A stretch of DNA of 64,000 nt from Nitrosomonas eutropha (GTDB lineage: Bacteria > Pseudomonadota > Gammaproteobacteria > Burkholderiales > Nitrosomonadaceae), in NCBI RefSeq assembly GCF_900116685.1, contig NZ_FPBL01000007.1, forward strand, positions 57,501-121,500, in the 5' to 3' direction. A model generated the notes under the pieces. The model did not search any database. It saw nothing but the letters and a program-made list of their open reading frames with translations, and was not told the origin of the DNA. The position numbers and the translations under genes were made by a program. Below are positions 29,980 to 41,679 of the stretch, piece by piece (positions within the stretch are counted from its first letter, which is position 1; each line of letters opens with the position of its first letter).

Positions 29980-31302
29980 TCAAAGTAATGCATTAATTTC
30001 CAGCAAATCATCTTCATCCAGATCACCCACTTCAGCCTTGAGCTGGAGCCGAGCCATCAGATAATCATAATAAGCTTGGGCAAGATCCCTGCGTGCCGAA
30101 AAATACTGTTGCTGTGCATTAAGTACATCTATTTCCATCCGAACCCCCACCTCCTGACCCAATACAGTTGAATCAAGCTGGCTGCGACTGGATGTCAACG
30201 CCTGCTTCAATGCTTTGATCTGAGCAATACCATTGGTTACATTGAGATAATTCTGGCGAACCTGCAATGCAATCGTGCGCTGCACATTTTCCATATCTTT
30301 ACGAGCCTTGTCCCGATTAGCCAAAGCTTCTCTGACACGAGACTGCACTGACAATCCTTGGAAAATAGGAACCGTCAATTGTAATCCAACAGATTTATTG
30401 ACGATATCCAGCCCTCGCCCGGTGAAAGCACCGCCGACACCATGCTGATCACTGTATTGTGCCACCAGATCTAGAGTCGGATAGTGACCTGCTTTGGCGC
30501 GATCAATATCTTGCTCGGAAATCTCGTATGCAATACGCTGTACTTTCAGCTGGAAGTTTTTTTCTTCCGCCAGTCCAACCCATTCACCCATACCATCGTG
30601 AGGCAATGAAAGCGGATCAGCAATAATTTTGTCCAGACTTGCGTCCTGCAGATCACTCGGAAGTCGATTGATAAGAACCTCTAATGTATGCTGATTGATT
30701 TCCAGTTTGTTTCTGGCAGCAATTTCCTGTGACAAGGTTAAATCGTAACGTGCTTCAGCTTCGTGCGTGTCAACAATGGTCGAAACGCCAACCTCAAAAT
30801 TTCGCCTGGCCTGTTCTAGCTGTTCATGAATCGCTTTTTTCTGTGATTCGACTACTTCAAGGTCAATTTTTGCCTTGAGTACATCAAAATAGGTTTGCGC
30901 AACCCGTAAAATCAAATCCTGGGCTGCGATAACAAATTGCGCATCTGCCTGCGCCACCTCATTCTTTGATTGCTGATAAATAATGAAATTCTCAAAACGA
31001 ATGAGCGGTTGGGTCAAAGTTGCTGTAATTCCTCGGTTTTTGATCTCCCTGCTTGGCAAACCACTTGTTTCGATATATTGATTTTGGCCAATTCCAGTCA
31101 GGCGAATATCGGGCAACAACCCTGCCCTTCCCTGAGGCATCCGTTCTTGTGCAGCTACATAGGCAGCGCGCGCTGCGCCGTATTGTGCATCCTCTTCCAG
31201 AGCTTCACGGTAAATCTGCATCAGATCAGCAGCTTGTAACTGAACACAAACAAACATGCTCAAGCATAATAGACAAGCTAAACCTCGTAAACTTTTCATC
31301 AT
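29980..31302 (-). CDS. tolC: TolC-family outer membrane channel
   Basis: Trimeric outer-membrane exit duct for type I secretion or efflux, 440 residues from this start. The chosen start MMKSLRGLACLLCL gives a proper signal peptide, cleaved near LQAADLMQIY; longer starts would bury it. The two-repeat TolC layout is clear, with motifs such as SLTQPLIRFENF-like (ATLTQPLIRFEN), VAQTYFDVLKAK and VGVSTIVDTHEAEARYD, and later VGLQLTVPIFQGLSVQSRV. It follows the Pcm-like gene on the same strand, an arrangement I recall from other betaproteobacteria. No membrane-fusion or ABC partner is in the window. Confidence 0.9.
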   Translation of the reverse strand: MMKSLRGLACLLCLSMFVCVQLQAADLMQIYREALEEDAQYGAARAAYVAAQERMPQGRAGLLPDIRLTGIGQNQYIETSGLPSREIKNRGITATLTQPLIRFENFIIYQQSKNEVAQADAQFVIAAQDLILRVAQTYFDVLKAKIDLEVVESQKKAIHEQLEQARRNFEVGVSTIVDTHEAEARYDLTLSQEIAARNKLEINQHTLEVLINRLPSDLQDASLDKIIADPLSLPHDGMGEWVGLAEEKNFQLKVQRIAYEISEQDIDRAKAGHYPTLDLVAQYSDQHGVGGAFTGRGLDIVNKSVGLQLTVPIFQGLSVQSRVREALANRDKARKDMENVQRTIALQVRQNYLNVTNGIAQIKALKQALTSSRSQLDSTVLGQEVGVRMEIDVLNAQQQYFSARRDLAQAYYDYLMARLQLKAEVGDLDEDDLLEINALL

Positions 31303-31403
31303 GAACCGACTGATTTCATTATCTTCGTATTTTTGAGGTCTGATGATTGTCACTAAAGTTATCGTACTTTGGCTTTTATGAAGCAGTTAACGGACACAAA
31401 GCC

Positions 31404-32060
31404 TCAAAAATGAAATTGCTCGCGCTGCAATGCATTTCTGAATGGCGCAGTACAGGTTTCAAACAAGCAGATCGAACCATAGTTGCCTGGTGTGGTACAG
31501 GTTATCAACATTGCCTCCATAACAGGCTCCTCACCAACTATGACAAACAGCCGGCCTCCCGGTGCCAGATTTTGCTGAAATGTCTCAGGCAGCACTGGCG
31601 TAGAGGCTGTCAGGACAATTACGTCATACGGACCGTGATCGGGCCAGCCGCGTGCAGCATCACCCTGCTCCAGGGTTATATTGGTAATGTCATGTGTTTG
31701 CAGGTTAATACGCGCCATAGCATGTAGTTCCGGCACGATTTCCACACTATAAACATGTGTGCCAAGTTTAGCTAACAACGCAGTCATGTATCCCGTTCCG
31801 GTACCAATCTCAAGGATCTTGTCAGTTTTATTGATGTTCAATTCCTGCAGAATACGTGCCTCCATTTTGGGTGTTAGCATTACAGCATCATGCTCCAGCG
31901 GAATTTCCATATCCGTGAATGCCATAAAACGATAAGCTGCAGGTACAAATTCTTCACGCTTCATCTGATATAACAAATCAAGAATATCCGGATTCAGAAC
32001 ACTCCAGGTCCGGACTTGTTGTTCCACCATATTGAAGCGACTTTGTTCAAGGTTCATCAT
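31404..32060 (-). CDS. protein-L-isoaspartate O-methyltransferase-like protein
   Basis: SAM-dependent methyltransferase of the PCMT family, 218 residues. Motif I is ILEIGTGTGYMTALLA, and the start FNMVEQQVRTWSVLNP corresponds to the family's N-terminal region. True repair enzymes have a TIS-type segment that contacts isoaspartate just before motif I. Here the matching stretch reads AVMLTPKMEARI, without the Ser. The protein therefore may not repair isoaspartate, and the gene symbol is withheld. It is transcribed towards tolC, with which it may share an operon, and is divergent from thiC. Confidence 0.8.
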   Translation of the reverse strand: MMNLEQSRFNMVEQQVRTWSVLNPDILDLLYQMKREEFVPAAYRFMAFTDMEIPLEHDAVMLTPKMEARILQELNINKTDKILEIGTGTGYMTALLAKLGTHVYSVEIVPELHAMARINLQTHDITNITLEQGDAARGWPDHGPYDVIVLTASTPVLPETFQQNLAPGGRLFVIVGEEPVMEAMLITCTTPGNYGSICLFETCTAPFRNALQREQFHF

Positions 32061-32132
32061 AGATCTAATTCTGTTATCAACGAAAGAATCGGGCTTGCAA
32101 TTATTCCATATTTACTTTAGCTTGGCAGCTTT

Positions 32133-34164
<2,032 letters not shown>

Positions 34165-34211
34165 TCTTCCCCGGTGATTTCATTTGCTTGAACAATTCAC
34201 ATTAGGCTGCT

Positions 34212-35033
34212 ATGGACTGGCTGATTCTCATCAAAGCGTTTCTGCTTGGTATCGTTGAAGGACTTACCGAGTTTTTGCCAATCTCATCTACCGGACATCT
34301 GATACTGGCGGGTGATTTACTGGATTTTAATGATGATAAAGCTCAAGTTTTTACGGTAGCGATACAGCTGGGGGCGATTCTCTCCGTTTGTTGGGAATAT
34401 CGCGTCCGGCTGATGAATGTGGTCAGGGATCAGGGCACCCGGCGGGCAAATCGTTTCGTACTGAATCTATTCGTTGCTTTCTTGCCAGCTGCAATACTGG
34501 GCCTGCTGTTCATCAAAACAATAAAGTATTATTTATTCCACCCGCTGCCGGTTGCTATTGCACTGGTTACTGGCGGCGTGCTGATACTCTGGGCCGAGCG
34601 TCGGGAACACAGAATCGAGGTTGAAAATGTAGATGACATGAACTGGAAGCATGCGCTGAAAATTGGCTGCGCACAGTGCCTGGCACTGATTCCTGGCACC
34701 TCCCGTTCCGGCGCAACGATTATTGGTGGGTTATTGTCCGGATTATCACGTAAAGCTGCTGCAGAATTTTCTTTCTTTCTGGCAATCCCGGTCATGTTTG
34801 CTGCAACTTTCTATGATGTCTACAAACACCGGGAATTTTTACATAGCGATGACTTGGGAATGTTTGTGGTGGGATCAATCGCAGCTTTCATTAGCGCGTT
34901 AATTGCGATACGCGGGTTTATACGCTATGTCAGCCACCATGATTTCACCCTGTTTGCCTGGTATCGTATTGGTTTTGGCCTGATTGTATTGCTTACAGCC
35001 CATTTTGGCCTGGTTGATTGGTCTGCAGGCTGA
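34212..35033 (+). CDS. uppP: undecaprenyl-diphosphatase
   Basis: Integral membrane phosphatase that regenerates the C55 lipid carrier for cell-wall and polysaccharide synthesis, and gives bacitracin tolerance. The 273 residues hold about eight hydrophobic segments. The two family motifs are seen: [18 protein letters not shown] (residues 14-31) with the catalytic Glu residues, and [10 protein letters not shown] (about 160) with the catalytic Arg and Ser. It lies 47 bases after thiC. The polysaccharide locus further on depends on the same carrier. Confidence 0.96.
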   Translation: MDWLILIKAFLLGIVEGLTEFLPISSTGHLILAGDLLDFNDDKAQVFTVAIQLGAILSVCWEYRVRLMNVVRDQGTRRANRFVLNLFVAFLPAAILGLLFIKTIKYYLFHPLPVAIALVTGGVLILWAERREHRIEVENVDDMNWKHALKIGCAQCLALIPGTSRSGATIIGGLLSGLSRKAAAEFSFFLAIPVMFAATFYDVYKHREFLHSDDLGMFVVGSIAAFISALIAIRGFIRYVSHHDFTLFAWYRIGFGLIVLLTAHFGLVDWSAG

Positions 35034-35043
35034 TCCATCCTTT

Positions 35044-35496
35044 TTAGCCTTGAGTCCACGGCAACCCGGCAGCTTTCCAGCCAGTTTTTAGCCCGCGATG
35101 ACCATTTTCATCTTTATCGCCCTCAAAACCTTCCAGAATATTGTAGCAATTGGTAAACCCTTTCTGGCGCAGAAGAGTTGCCGCTTTGTCAGATCGCACA
35201 CCGGTACGACACATGAACAGAAGCACAGCATCATTTGCAATCTGCCCGGTAAACTGCTCCAGAAAGCTGGAGCTAGGCTGCATTCCCGGATAAGTTAGCA
35301 ATTCGACTTCAATTGCCCCGGGAACACGTCCGACCCAATCCAGTTCAGCTCGACAGCGCACATCCACAATTCTAGCTTCCGGCATGGATTGCAGCACCTT
35401 ATGCGCCTCTGATGGCAACAGTGCTCCCCTGTAGCAAACACCCAACTCCTGCGCCCGATTTTGAGCTGTCTCCAGAATTTTATTGATCTCTATCAT
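35044..35496 (-). CDS. single-domain rhodanese-like protein
   Basis: A 150-residue cytosolic sulfurtransferase-type protein. The catalytic Cys96 lies in LLFMCRTGVRSDKAA, the CRxGxRS active-site loop typical of thiosulfate- or polysulfide-using rhodaneses. The N-terminal region LLPSEAHKVLQSMPEARIVDVRCRAELDW is partly shown here as its key part IVDVRCRAEL. No signal peptide. It is convergent with uppP and its physiological sulfur donor is unknown. Confidence 0.85.
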   Translation of the reverse strand: MIEINKILETAQNRAQELGVCYRGALLPSEAHKVLQSMPEARIVDVRCRAELDWVGRVPGAIEVELLTYPGMQPSSSFLEQFTGQIANDAVLLFMCRTGVRSDKAATLLRQKGFTNCYNILEGFEGDKDENGHRGLKTGWKAAGLPWTQG

Positions 35497-35573
35497 TTCT
35501 ACTGAATTTTCATTTGTAAAACACAGGCCAAATTATTTTTGGTGCCGGGTAAATTATTTATCAGAGTTTTAGC

Positions 35574-36065
35574 TCAAACCCGCTCAGCTTTCTCAATGAT
35601 GACATCTTCCAGCGGTACATCCTGGTGTCCGGCAGAACGACCTGTTTTCACTTTCTTGATCGCATCAACTACTTCTTTGCCTTCAACAACCTTACCGAAC
35701 ACACAATAACCAAAGCCTTGTGGTGTCATACCGGTATGATTCAAAAAGTGATTATTGGCAACGTTAATAAAAAACTGTGCAGTGGCAGAATGCACATCGG
35801 AAGTGCGAGCCATGGCAATCGTATAGGCCTCGTTACCGGAACCCAGAGCAGCCTCATTCTGAATAGGTGCCAAAGTTGATTTTTCTTTCATTTCTGGTGC
35901 ATAACCGCCACCTTGAATCATAAAACCATCGATGACACGATGAAACAAGGTATTGTCGTAATGTCCGCTATCAACATAACGCAGGAAATTTTCAACAGTG
36001 ACAGGTGTTTTGTCGCTGTCGAGTTCCAAGGTAATGGTGCCGTAATTTGTATGTATTTTAACCAT
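35574..36065 (-). CDS. ppiB: peptidyl-prolyl cis-trans isomerase, cytoplasmic cyclophilin
   Basis: A 163-residue cyclophilin without signal peptide. Active-site segments are [15 protein letters not shown] with the catalytic Arg, [17 protein letters not shown], and the [14 protein letters not shown] strand. It catalyses proline isomerisation during folding. It is 18 bases downstream of a second, exported cyclophilin. The pair are clearly paralogues, probably a tandem duplication with one copy relocated to the periplasm. Confidence 0.94.
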   Translation of the reverse strand: MVKIHTNYGTITLELDSDKTPVTVENFLRYVDSGHYDNTLFHRVIDGFMIQGGGYAPEMKEKSTLAPIQNEAALGSGNEAYTIAMARTSDVHSATAQFFINVANNHFLNHTGMTPQGFGYCVFGKVVEGKEVVDAIKKVKTGRSAGHQDVPLEDVIIEKAERV

Positions 36066-36083
36066 TTTAATTTTATCCTGAGT

Positions 36084-36725
36084 TTACGGATTTTCGGAAT
36101 TGGCAGAAGCCGGGAGCAACTTGATACTTTCAATAACAATCATGTTTTGTGGCACATCTCTGTTAAAAGGCCCATTTGCTCCGGTTGGTGTCCCGGCAAT
36201 AGCATTAACAACATCCATGCCGGCTGTAACTTTACCAAAGACTGTGTAACCATACCCTTGCATGGTAGGAGCGGTGTAGTCAAGAAAATCATTATTTGCG
36301 ACATTAATAAAAAACTGTGACGAAGCAGAATGTGGTTCATTGGTACGCGCCATCGCTATCGTGCCAAGTGTATTTTTAAGTCCATTGGTGGCTTCATTTT
36401 CAACAGGCTGCCGGGTAGGCTTCTGTGTGTAATTCTGATCGAATCCGCCTCCTTGAATCATGAATTTGGCAATAACCCGATGAAAAATAGTGCCGGTATA
36501 ATAATCATCATTAACATAGCTCAGAAAATTCTCGACAGTCTTGGGCGCCTGATCGGCATAAAGCTCTATCTGTATCGCTCCAAGATTGGTTTTGATTTCG
36601 ACCTTGGGATTAGCTGAAAAAACGGATGTTGCCAGCATCGTCAGGTATAAGGTAAAGAAAAGCGTAGTGGTGGTAACTACTTTTACTGAGCGAGCAGTAT
36701 GCCGCCCAAAGGAGAAGATTGTCAT
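36084..36725 (-). CDS. ppiA: peptidyl-prolyl cis-trans isomerase, exported cyclophilin
   Basis: A 213-residue cyclophilin with an N-terminal hydrophobic segment (about residues 18-38, ending TSVFSANPK) that should direct it to the periplasm. Catalytic motifs FHRVIAKFMIQGGG, MARTNEPHSASSQFFIN and FGKVTAGMDVVNAIA match the cytoplasmic neighbour. The C-terminal VIESIKLLPASANSENP tail extends beyond the usual cyclophilin end. A role in folding envelope proteins is expected from the family. Confidence 0.92.
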   Translation of the reverse strand: MTIFSFGRHTARSVKVVTTTTLFFTLYLTMLATSVFSANPKVEIKTNLGAIQIELYADQAPKTVENFLSYVNDDYYTGTIFHRVIAKFMIQGGGFDQNYTQKPTRQPVENEATNGLKNTLGTIAMARTNEPHSASSQFFINVANNDFLDYTAPTMQGYGYTVFGKVTAGMDVVNAIAGTPTGANGPFNRDVPQNMIVIESIKLLPASANSENP

Positions 36726-36766
36726 TATGCTATACTCACACGGTTTTGCCCCTGGTTCTGCCAGGC

Positions 36767-36788
36767 GGACTTTTATAAAGAAAAGTCC
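36767..36788 (+). other. 8-bp hairpin in the cysS leader
   Basis: GGACTTTT and AAAAGTCC form a perfect stem around ATAAAG, between the divergent ppiA and cysS genes and 60 bases before cysS. It has no U-run directly after it. A T-box is not supported because the T-box conserved sequence is absent. Confidence 0.35.
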
Positions 36789-36847
36789 CTGATTTTATCA
36801 ACAAAATAAGCACTTCTACACAACTATCTCTCTTGCATACGCCGCCG

Positions 36848-38248
36848 ATGCTCAAAATTTACGATACGCTCACCCGCTCCAGACGAGAATTTATCCCCCT
36901 TACGCCCGGGAAAGTCAAAATGTATGTGTGTGGCATGACTGTTTATGATCACTGCCATCTTGGGCACGCTCGTGTATTGGTAGTATTTGACAGCGTAGTA
37001 CGCTGGCTGCAGACCCTTGACTACAAGGTAACTTATGTCCGCAACATCACTGATATCGACGACAAGATTATTCGCCGCACGCTGGAAAACCATGAGCCGT
37101 TTGGTGCACTGACTGCCCGCTACATTCAGGCAATGGAAGAAGATGCTGCGGCATTGGGCGTCATCAGTCCTTCTTTCGAGCCGCGCGCAACCGAATACAT
37201 CGGGAGCATGGTCACCATGATCGAATCATTACTGGGCAAGGGACTCGCCTATGTAGCAAACAACGGCGATGTATTTTACGACGTCCGCCGTTTCCCTGGC
37301 TATGGCAAACTCTCGGGTAAATCACTCGATGATCTGCGTGCCGGTGAGCGCGTGGAGATCGATACCAACAAGCGGGATCCCTTGGATTTTGTGTTATGGA
37401 AAGCTGCTAAAGCCGATGAACCCAGCTGGAATTCGCCGTGGGGCAAGGGGCGTCCGGGCTGGCATATTGAATGTTCCGCCATGAGCGAGCATTACCTGGG
37501 TGAGCAGTTTGACATTCATGGGGGCGGTCAGGATTTACAATTCCCGCATCACGAGAACGAAATCGCACAAAGTGAAGGCGTCCACGGTCACTCCCATGTC
37601 AATTACTGGATGCACAACGGGTTTGTACGCGTAGATAATGAAAAAATGTCCAAATCGCTGGGTAATTTTTTTACTGTGCGAGAAGTGCTGGCACGATACC
37701 AATCCGAGGTGGTTCGTTTTTTCATTGTACGAGCACACTATCGCAGCCCGCTCAATTATTCGGATGCCCACCTCAACGATGCCAGAAATGCACTGGAACG
37801 TCTCTACACAGTGCTGAGAAATCATGCGCCATCACAGGCACAGGCTGAAGAAGCACCTGCTACGATTGACTGGGAAAATAATGTTTATGCTCAGCGTTTC
37901 ATGGCGGCGATGAATGACGATTTCAACACACCGGAGGCAGTTGCAGTACTGTTCGATCTGGCAAGCGAAGCAAACCGGACGGGTGATTCACACTATGTCA
38001 GCTTGCTCAAAGCTCTGGGCGGAATACTGGGCCTGTTGCAGCAATCACCGAGGCAATATTTGCAGCATCCCGCATACCCACAGGATGATCGCCATTCCAC
38101 AGAAGAAATTGAACGCATGATCCAGCAGCGATTACAGGCGCGTAAGGAAAAGAACTTTACGCAGGCTGATGCACTGCGTCAGCAACTGGCCGAAGCCGGC
38201 ATTATTCTGGAAGACGGGCCACAAGGAACAACCTGGCGACGACAATAA
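36848..38248 (+). CDS. cysS: cysteinyl-tRNA synthetase
   Basis: Class Ia aminoacyl-tRNA synthetase charging tRNA-Cys, about 466 residues. The N-terminus [18 protein letters not shown] matches the family start, so this ATG is preferred to an upstream TTG. The HIGH motif is HLGHAR, the KMSKS motif is [12 protein letters not shown], and zinc ligands are expected in [11 protein letters not shown], the GWHIECSAM segment and the [10 protein letters not shown] segment. The C-terminal anticodon-recognition region ends near [12 protein letters not shown]. All motifs are intact. Confidence 0.96.
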   Translation: MLKIYDTLTRSRREFIPLTPGKVKMYVCGMTVYDHCHLGHARVLVVFDSVVRWLQTLDYKVTYVRNITDIDDKIIRRTLENHEPFGALTARYIQAMEEDAAALGVISPSFEPRATEYIGSMVTMIESLLGKGLAYVANNGDVFYDVRRFPGYGKLSGKSLDDLRAGERVEIDTNKRDPLDFVLWKAAKADEPSWNSPWGKGRPGWHIECSAMSEHYLGEQFDIHGGGQDLQFPHHENEIAQSEGVHGHSHVNYWMHNGFVRVDNEKMSKSLGNFFTVREVLARYQSEVVRFFIVRAHYRSPLNYSDAHLNDARNALERLYTVLRNHAPSQAQAEEAPATIDWENNVYAQRFMAAMNDDFNTPEAVAVLFDLASEANRTGDSHYVSLLKALGGILGLLQQSPRQYLQHPAYPQDDRHSTEEIERMIQQRLQARKEKNFTQADALRQQLAEAGIILEDGPQGTTWRRQ

Positions 38249-38260
38249 TGCAGAATTTCA

Positions 38261-39049
38261 TCAAGGTATTTGCCAGATATAAAGTGCGGCGCCACTGAAA
38301 TCATCCAGCTGGATACACTGATCAGGCATGACACCTGGAACAGTAAAGGTATTACTGATGAAAAGGCTGCCCGGACGCATTTCCTGGCATACTTTCTCCC
38401 ATAAACACAGCATGGGCACAGGGGAAAGATAGGCATACACCACATCATATTCAGCCAGATTATGATGCCAGATGCTTGCCCAATGAAACCGGTAACCCTG
38501 CCCGGATAGCATTGCTCTCCACTTACTGATCCAGCAGGGCAGCATGGCGGCCTCAACACCGCGATAGCTGCCATGCGGCAACATCCGCGCCAATTTGCAT
38601 ACCAGCCCGCCACACCCCGAGCCCAAATCAATCAATTTGAAGTTACAATCCTGTGGCAGCAATCCAGCCAGTGTATCAACTGCTTCCCGGCTAGATAGAA
38701 ACAACGGTACCCGGGTGTGATGTATTCTTCCAAAAATCAGTATGAGTGTAATAAAACCAGCCAGATACCAATCAGCAGGCAGCTCCAGTGTTAATATCGC
38801 CGACAGCAACGCCGGGAAAAAGAACAGATGAATCACCGCCTGCCAAACTGGCAAGTGAAACAGATAGAAACTCATGAGCGCAGCAATCACTCCCTGTAGC
38901 CAGATTGCATGCAGCAGTGTGAGTGGCCACGGCAGAATTACCCCAAGCAGACATACAAGCAAAATACTGCCTGGCAGCACTATAAAAATCTTTTTCAGCA
39001 GCGATTTGGAAGCAGCACACTGATGAACAATCTCAGTTGGATACAGCAT
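38261..39049 (-). CDS. membrane-anchored SAM-dependent methyltransferase-like protein
   Basis: About 262 residues. The N-terminal half (residues 20-130) holds three or four hydrophobic helices. The C-terminal half has a Rossmann methyltransferase signature, FKLIDLGSGCGGLVCKLA, followed by YRGVEAAMLPCW and an NLAEYDVVYAYLSPVPM motif IV region. Similar membrane methyltransferases occur next to flagellar or motility genes in betaproteobacteria, but I cannot name a substrate. Its start overlaps the end of motB by 17 bases, so it is probably the third gene of the motAB transcript. The exact start is uncertain. Confidence 0.7.
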   Translation of the reverse strand: MLYPTEIVHQCAASKSLLKKIFIVLPGSILLVCLLGVILPWPLTLLHAIWLQGVIAALMSFYLFHLPVWQAVIHLFFFPALLSAILTLELPADWYLAGFITLILIFGRIHHTRVPLFLSSREAVDTLAGLLPQDCNFKLIDLGSGCGGLVCKLARMLPHGSYRGVEAAMLPCWISKWRAMLSGQGYRFHWASIWHHNLAEYDVVYAYLSPVPMLCLWEKVCQEMRPGSLFISNTFTVPGVMPDQCIQLDDFSGAALYIWQIP

Positions 39050-39977
39050 TGTTTCCATCCACAATCCGCGGATTGATTTCTTCTTTACTATGGATATTCA
39101 CTTCACCAAGGCTTTCACGGGTAATGGCATCCTCGGCTTTTTTATTCATGACGATAATGCTGATCCGCCGGTTAAACGGGTTGAATGGATCTTCTTTATC
39201 AAACATCACAGCCGAAGACAACCCGACCACACGTAACATTTTCTCCGGCTTCATTCCACCTACAATCAACTCACGTCGGGAAGCATTGGCACGATCCGCC
39301 GATAATTCCCAGTTGCTGTAGCTTTTTTCACCGGAAGGATAGGGAGTTGCATCAGTATGACCAGAAAGACTAATTTTATTACCGACATCATTCAGCATTT
39401 TGCCAATTTCACGCAGAATCATTTTGGTATACGGTTGCAATTCTGCTTTTCCGATAGCAAACATCGGACGGTTTTTTTCATCAACAATCTGGATGCGCAA
39501 GCCTTCTGAAGTAATATCGAGCAATAACTGACTCTTGAACCTGTTGAGTTCCGGATTGCTGTTGATTGCATCTTCAATCTTGATTTTGAGTTTTTCCAGT
39601 TGTTCACGCTCAACACGATCCTGGAGAGCCTGCAGTGCATCCATATCAAGAGATTGCTTTAGATCATCAAAATCCGATCGTCTCATCTGGCCGATTCGCC
39701 GGCTCAAATCATCACCACCTCCTTTAATGACACTGGTACTGTCCCCGCTACCATCTCCCCCAAGCAATGCAATTTTCAAGGGCGTCTTGAAATATTCAGA
39801 AATACCTTCCTTATCCCCTTGTGTTGTTGAACCCAACAACCACATCAACAGGAAAAAAGCCATCATGGCGGTCACAAAGTCAGCATAGGCAATTTTCCAA
39901 GCTCCGCCATGATGTCCCCCCGCTATCTTCTTGATGCGTTTGATGATGATTGGTTTTTGTGAAAAATCCTCAGCCAT
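39033..39977 (-). CDS. motB: flagellar motor stator protein MotB
   Basis: Peptidoglycan-anchored half of the flagellar stator, 314 residues. A single transmembrane helix follows the charged N-terminus, and the proton-carrying Asp33 lies in KIAYADFVTAMMAFF. A periplasmic linker and an OmpA-like domain with LSGHTDATPYP and SADRANASRREL bind the cell wall. It lies 42 bases after motA on the same strand. The mot genes imply that the organism is flagellated, although no other flagellar gene is present here. Confidence 0.95.
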   Translation of the reverse strand: MAEDFSQKPIIIKRIKKIAGGHHGGAWKIAYADFVTAMMAFFLLMWLLGSTTQGDKEGISEYFKTPLKIALLGGDGSGDSTSVIKGGGDDLSRRIGQMRRSDFDDLKQSLDMDALQALQDRVEREQLEKLKIKIEDAINSNPELNRFKSQLLLDITSEGLRIQIVDEKNRPMFAIGKAELQPYTKMILREIGKMLNDVGNKISLSGHTDATPYPSGEKSYSNWELSADRANASRRELIVGGMKPEKMLRVVGLSSAVMFDKEDPFNPFNRRISIIVMNKKAEDAITRESLGEVNIHSKEEINPRIVDGNNAVSN

Positions 39978-40019
39978 TCATGACCTCATGCAGAAACAGG
40001 GAAACTCGGGGAAACAACA

Positions 40020-40880
40020 TCACTTGGCCTTACTCTGTTTGACATGTTTTTCCAGCTCGATGAATGATGGTCGTTCGGTGGAAAACAATACTTTTCTGCC
40101 AAATTCAACTGCCAGCGCCGGTGCATAGCCATTGAGATTAGCCAGCAGCGTAACTTTGATGCATTCCAGCAATTTGCCGGATTCGTGTAGTCGCTGCTCC
40201 AGGCGACTCGCCAAAGGGCCAACAAAACCATAGGCAAGTAAGATCCCAAGAAACGTCCCAACCAGTGCCGCAGCAATTAACTTGCCCAACTCTGCCGGTG
40301 GAATGCCGACTGACGCCATGGTATGCACCACCCCCATCACGGCTGCCACAATTCCGAAAGCCGGCAGTGCATCCCCCATCTTGCTGATAACATGTACGGG
40401 CACTTCGCCTTCCTGGTGATGCGTTTCAATTTCACCATCCATCAGATTTTCAATTTCCAGGGGATTAAGATTGCCGCCGACCATCAGCCGCAGATAATCG
40501 GTAATGAATTCTATGGCATGATGGTCCGACAGGATTTTGGGATATTTTGTGAACAACGGGCTTTTAGCAGGATCATCCACATCTGCCTCAATCGACATCA
40601 GCCCTTCCTTGCGGATTTTGCCGAGCACTTCATAGAGCAGTGTCATCAGCTCCATATAGACCACCTTGGTATACCGGGCACCCTGAAAAACGCCAGGAAG
40701 CGCTTTGAAAGTAGCCTTGATTGCTTTGCCGGAATTACCGACGAAGAATGCACCCAGCGCAGCGCCTGCAATCATGAGCAGCTCGACCGGCTGAAATAAT
40801 GATCCCAGATGGCCGCCTGCCAGAGCAAACCCACCAAACACGGAGACAATAACAATAAGATATCCGATAGTTACCAGCAT
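40020..40880 (-). CDS. motA: flagellar motor stator protein MotA
   Basis: Inner-membrane stator subunit of 286 residues with four hydrophobic segments: two near the N-terminus (about 3-22 and 33-50) and two at about 168-190 and 200-222. The cytoplasmic loop includes the rotor-contacting charged residues in LRLMVGGNLNPLEIENLM. The motifs GDALPAFGIVAAVMGVVH and VGTFLGILLAYGFVGP are characteristic. A near-perfect sigma28 promoter lies 30 bases upstream, so expression belongs to the late flagellar class. Confidence 0.96.
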   Translation of the reverse strand: MLVTIGYLIVIVSVFGGFALAGGHLGSLFQPVELLMIAGAALGAFFVGNSGKAIKATFKALPGVFQGARYTKVVYMELMTLLYEVLGKIRKEGLMSIEADVDDPAKSPLFTKYPKILSDHHAIEFITDYLRLMVGGNLNPLEIENLMDGEIETHHQEGEVPVHVISKMGDALPAFGIVAAVMGVVHTMASVGIPPAELGKLIAAALVGTFLGILLAYGFVGPLASRLEQRLHESGKLLECIKVTLLANLNGYAPALAVEFGRKVLFSTERPSFIELEKHVKQSKAK

Positions 40881-40910
40881 GACTGAAAAACCTCTTATGA
40901 ATTTCAGACT

Positions 40911-40937
40911 TTATCGGCTGCTGGCGGGCGGACTTTA
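40911..40937 (-). promoter_or_regulatory. sigma28 (FliA) promoter of motAB
   Basis: On the minus strand TAAA, a 15-base spacer and GCCGATAA match the FliA consensus; in full TAAAGTCC-N11-GCCGATAA. It ends 31 bases before the motA start codon. This places motA, motB and possibly the methyltransferase gene in the late flagellar regulon. Confidence 0.9.
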
Positions 40938-41072
40938 ATCCGGCTATCTCGTTAATTGGATATTGGGCCAGCGTCAATGGCTTTTGGACAAAGCTCATTT
41001 TTATGGCGATGAAGATCCAATAGTGCTGAAGTGCTACCCGCGTCGATCGACAGTAGTGTAGAGTTTTACCCC

Positions 41073-41660
41073 ATGAGCATGAATACTGCATTGCACATTA
41101 AACTGCCAGCTTTCCTCGTACAGGCGAATACCGAGTCGCGCGTGCTGAGCAAACCCGAAGCACGTATGGGTTACGTGCTTGAACTCATGCGTATCAATAT
41201 GGCTACGGATGGTGGGCCCTTTGCTGCGGCGGTATTCGAGCGCGACAGCGGCTTGCTGATTGCAGCCGGTACTAACCGAGTGGTATCAAGTCACTGTTCC
41301 ACGGCTCACGCCGAAATACTTGCGTTATCGCTGGCGCAGGCAAAACTGGGCAACCACGATCTGGGCGCTGACGGTCTGCCTGCCTGTGAACTGGTAACCA
41401 GTGCTGAGCCCTGCGTGATGTGCTTTGGCGCAGTGATCTGGTCCGGCGTACGCAGCCTGGTCTGTGCTGCACGCGGTGATGATGTGGAAGCAATTGGTTT
41501 CGACGAAGGCCCCCGGCCAGAGAACTGGATTGATGAATTGGAAGCTCGCAGCATCGCCGTGACTACCGATCTGTTGCGTGATACTGCCTGTACACTGCTA
41601 CACGACTACGTTGCCTGCAACGGCGTGATTTATAACGCACGCTGCGGAATACACAAATGA
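41073..41660 (+). CDS. nucleoside/guanine deaminase-type cytidine deaminase family protein
   Basis: Zinc-dependent deaminase of the CDA superfamily, about 195 residues. The zinc site is His79 with the proton-shuttling Glu81 (STAHAEILAL) and Cys114/Cys117 (SAEPCVMC). GGPFAAAVFERDSG and the later ARGDDVEAIGFDEGP resemble guanine deaminases and related enzymes such as GuaD rather than TadA. Substrate cannot be fixed by eye. Two ATG codons are possible at 41073 and 41079. The gene is divergent from motA and convergent with the polysaccharide genes. Confidence 0.82.
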   Translation: MSMNTALHIKLPAFLVQANTESRVLSKPEARMGYVLELMRINMATDGGPFAAAVFERDSGLLIAAGTNRVVSSHCSTAHAEILALSLAQAKLGNHDLGADGLPACELVTSAEPCVMCFGAVIWSGVRSLVCAARGDDVEAIGFDEGPRPENWIDELEARSIAVTTDLLRDTACTLLHDYVACNGVIYNARCGIHK

Positions 41661-41679
41661 ACAGCAGATTATTTATCCT

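Noticed and set aside
36767..36788. T-box riboswitch before cysS
   Set aside because: Only a short hairpin is present; the conserved T-box sequence and specifier loop are absent.
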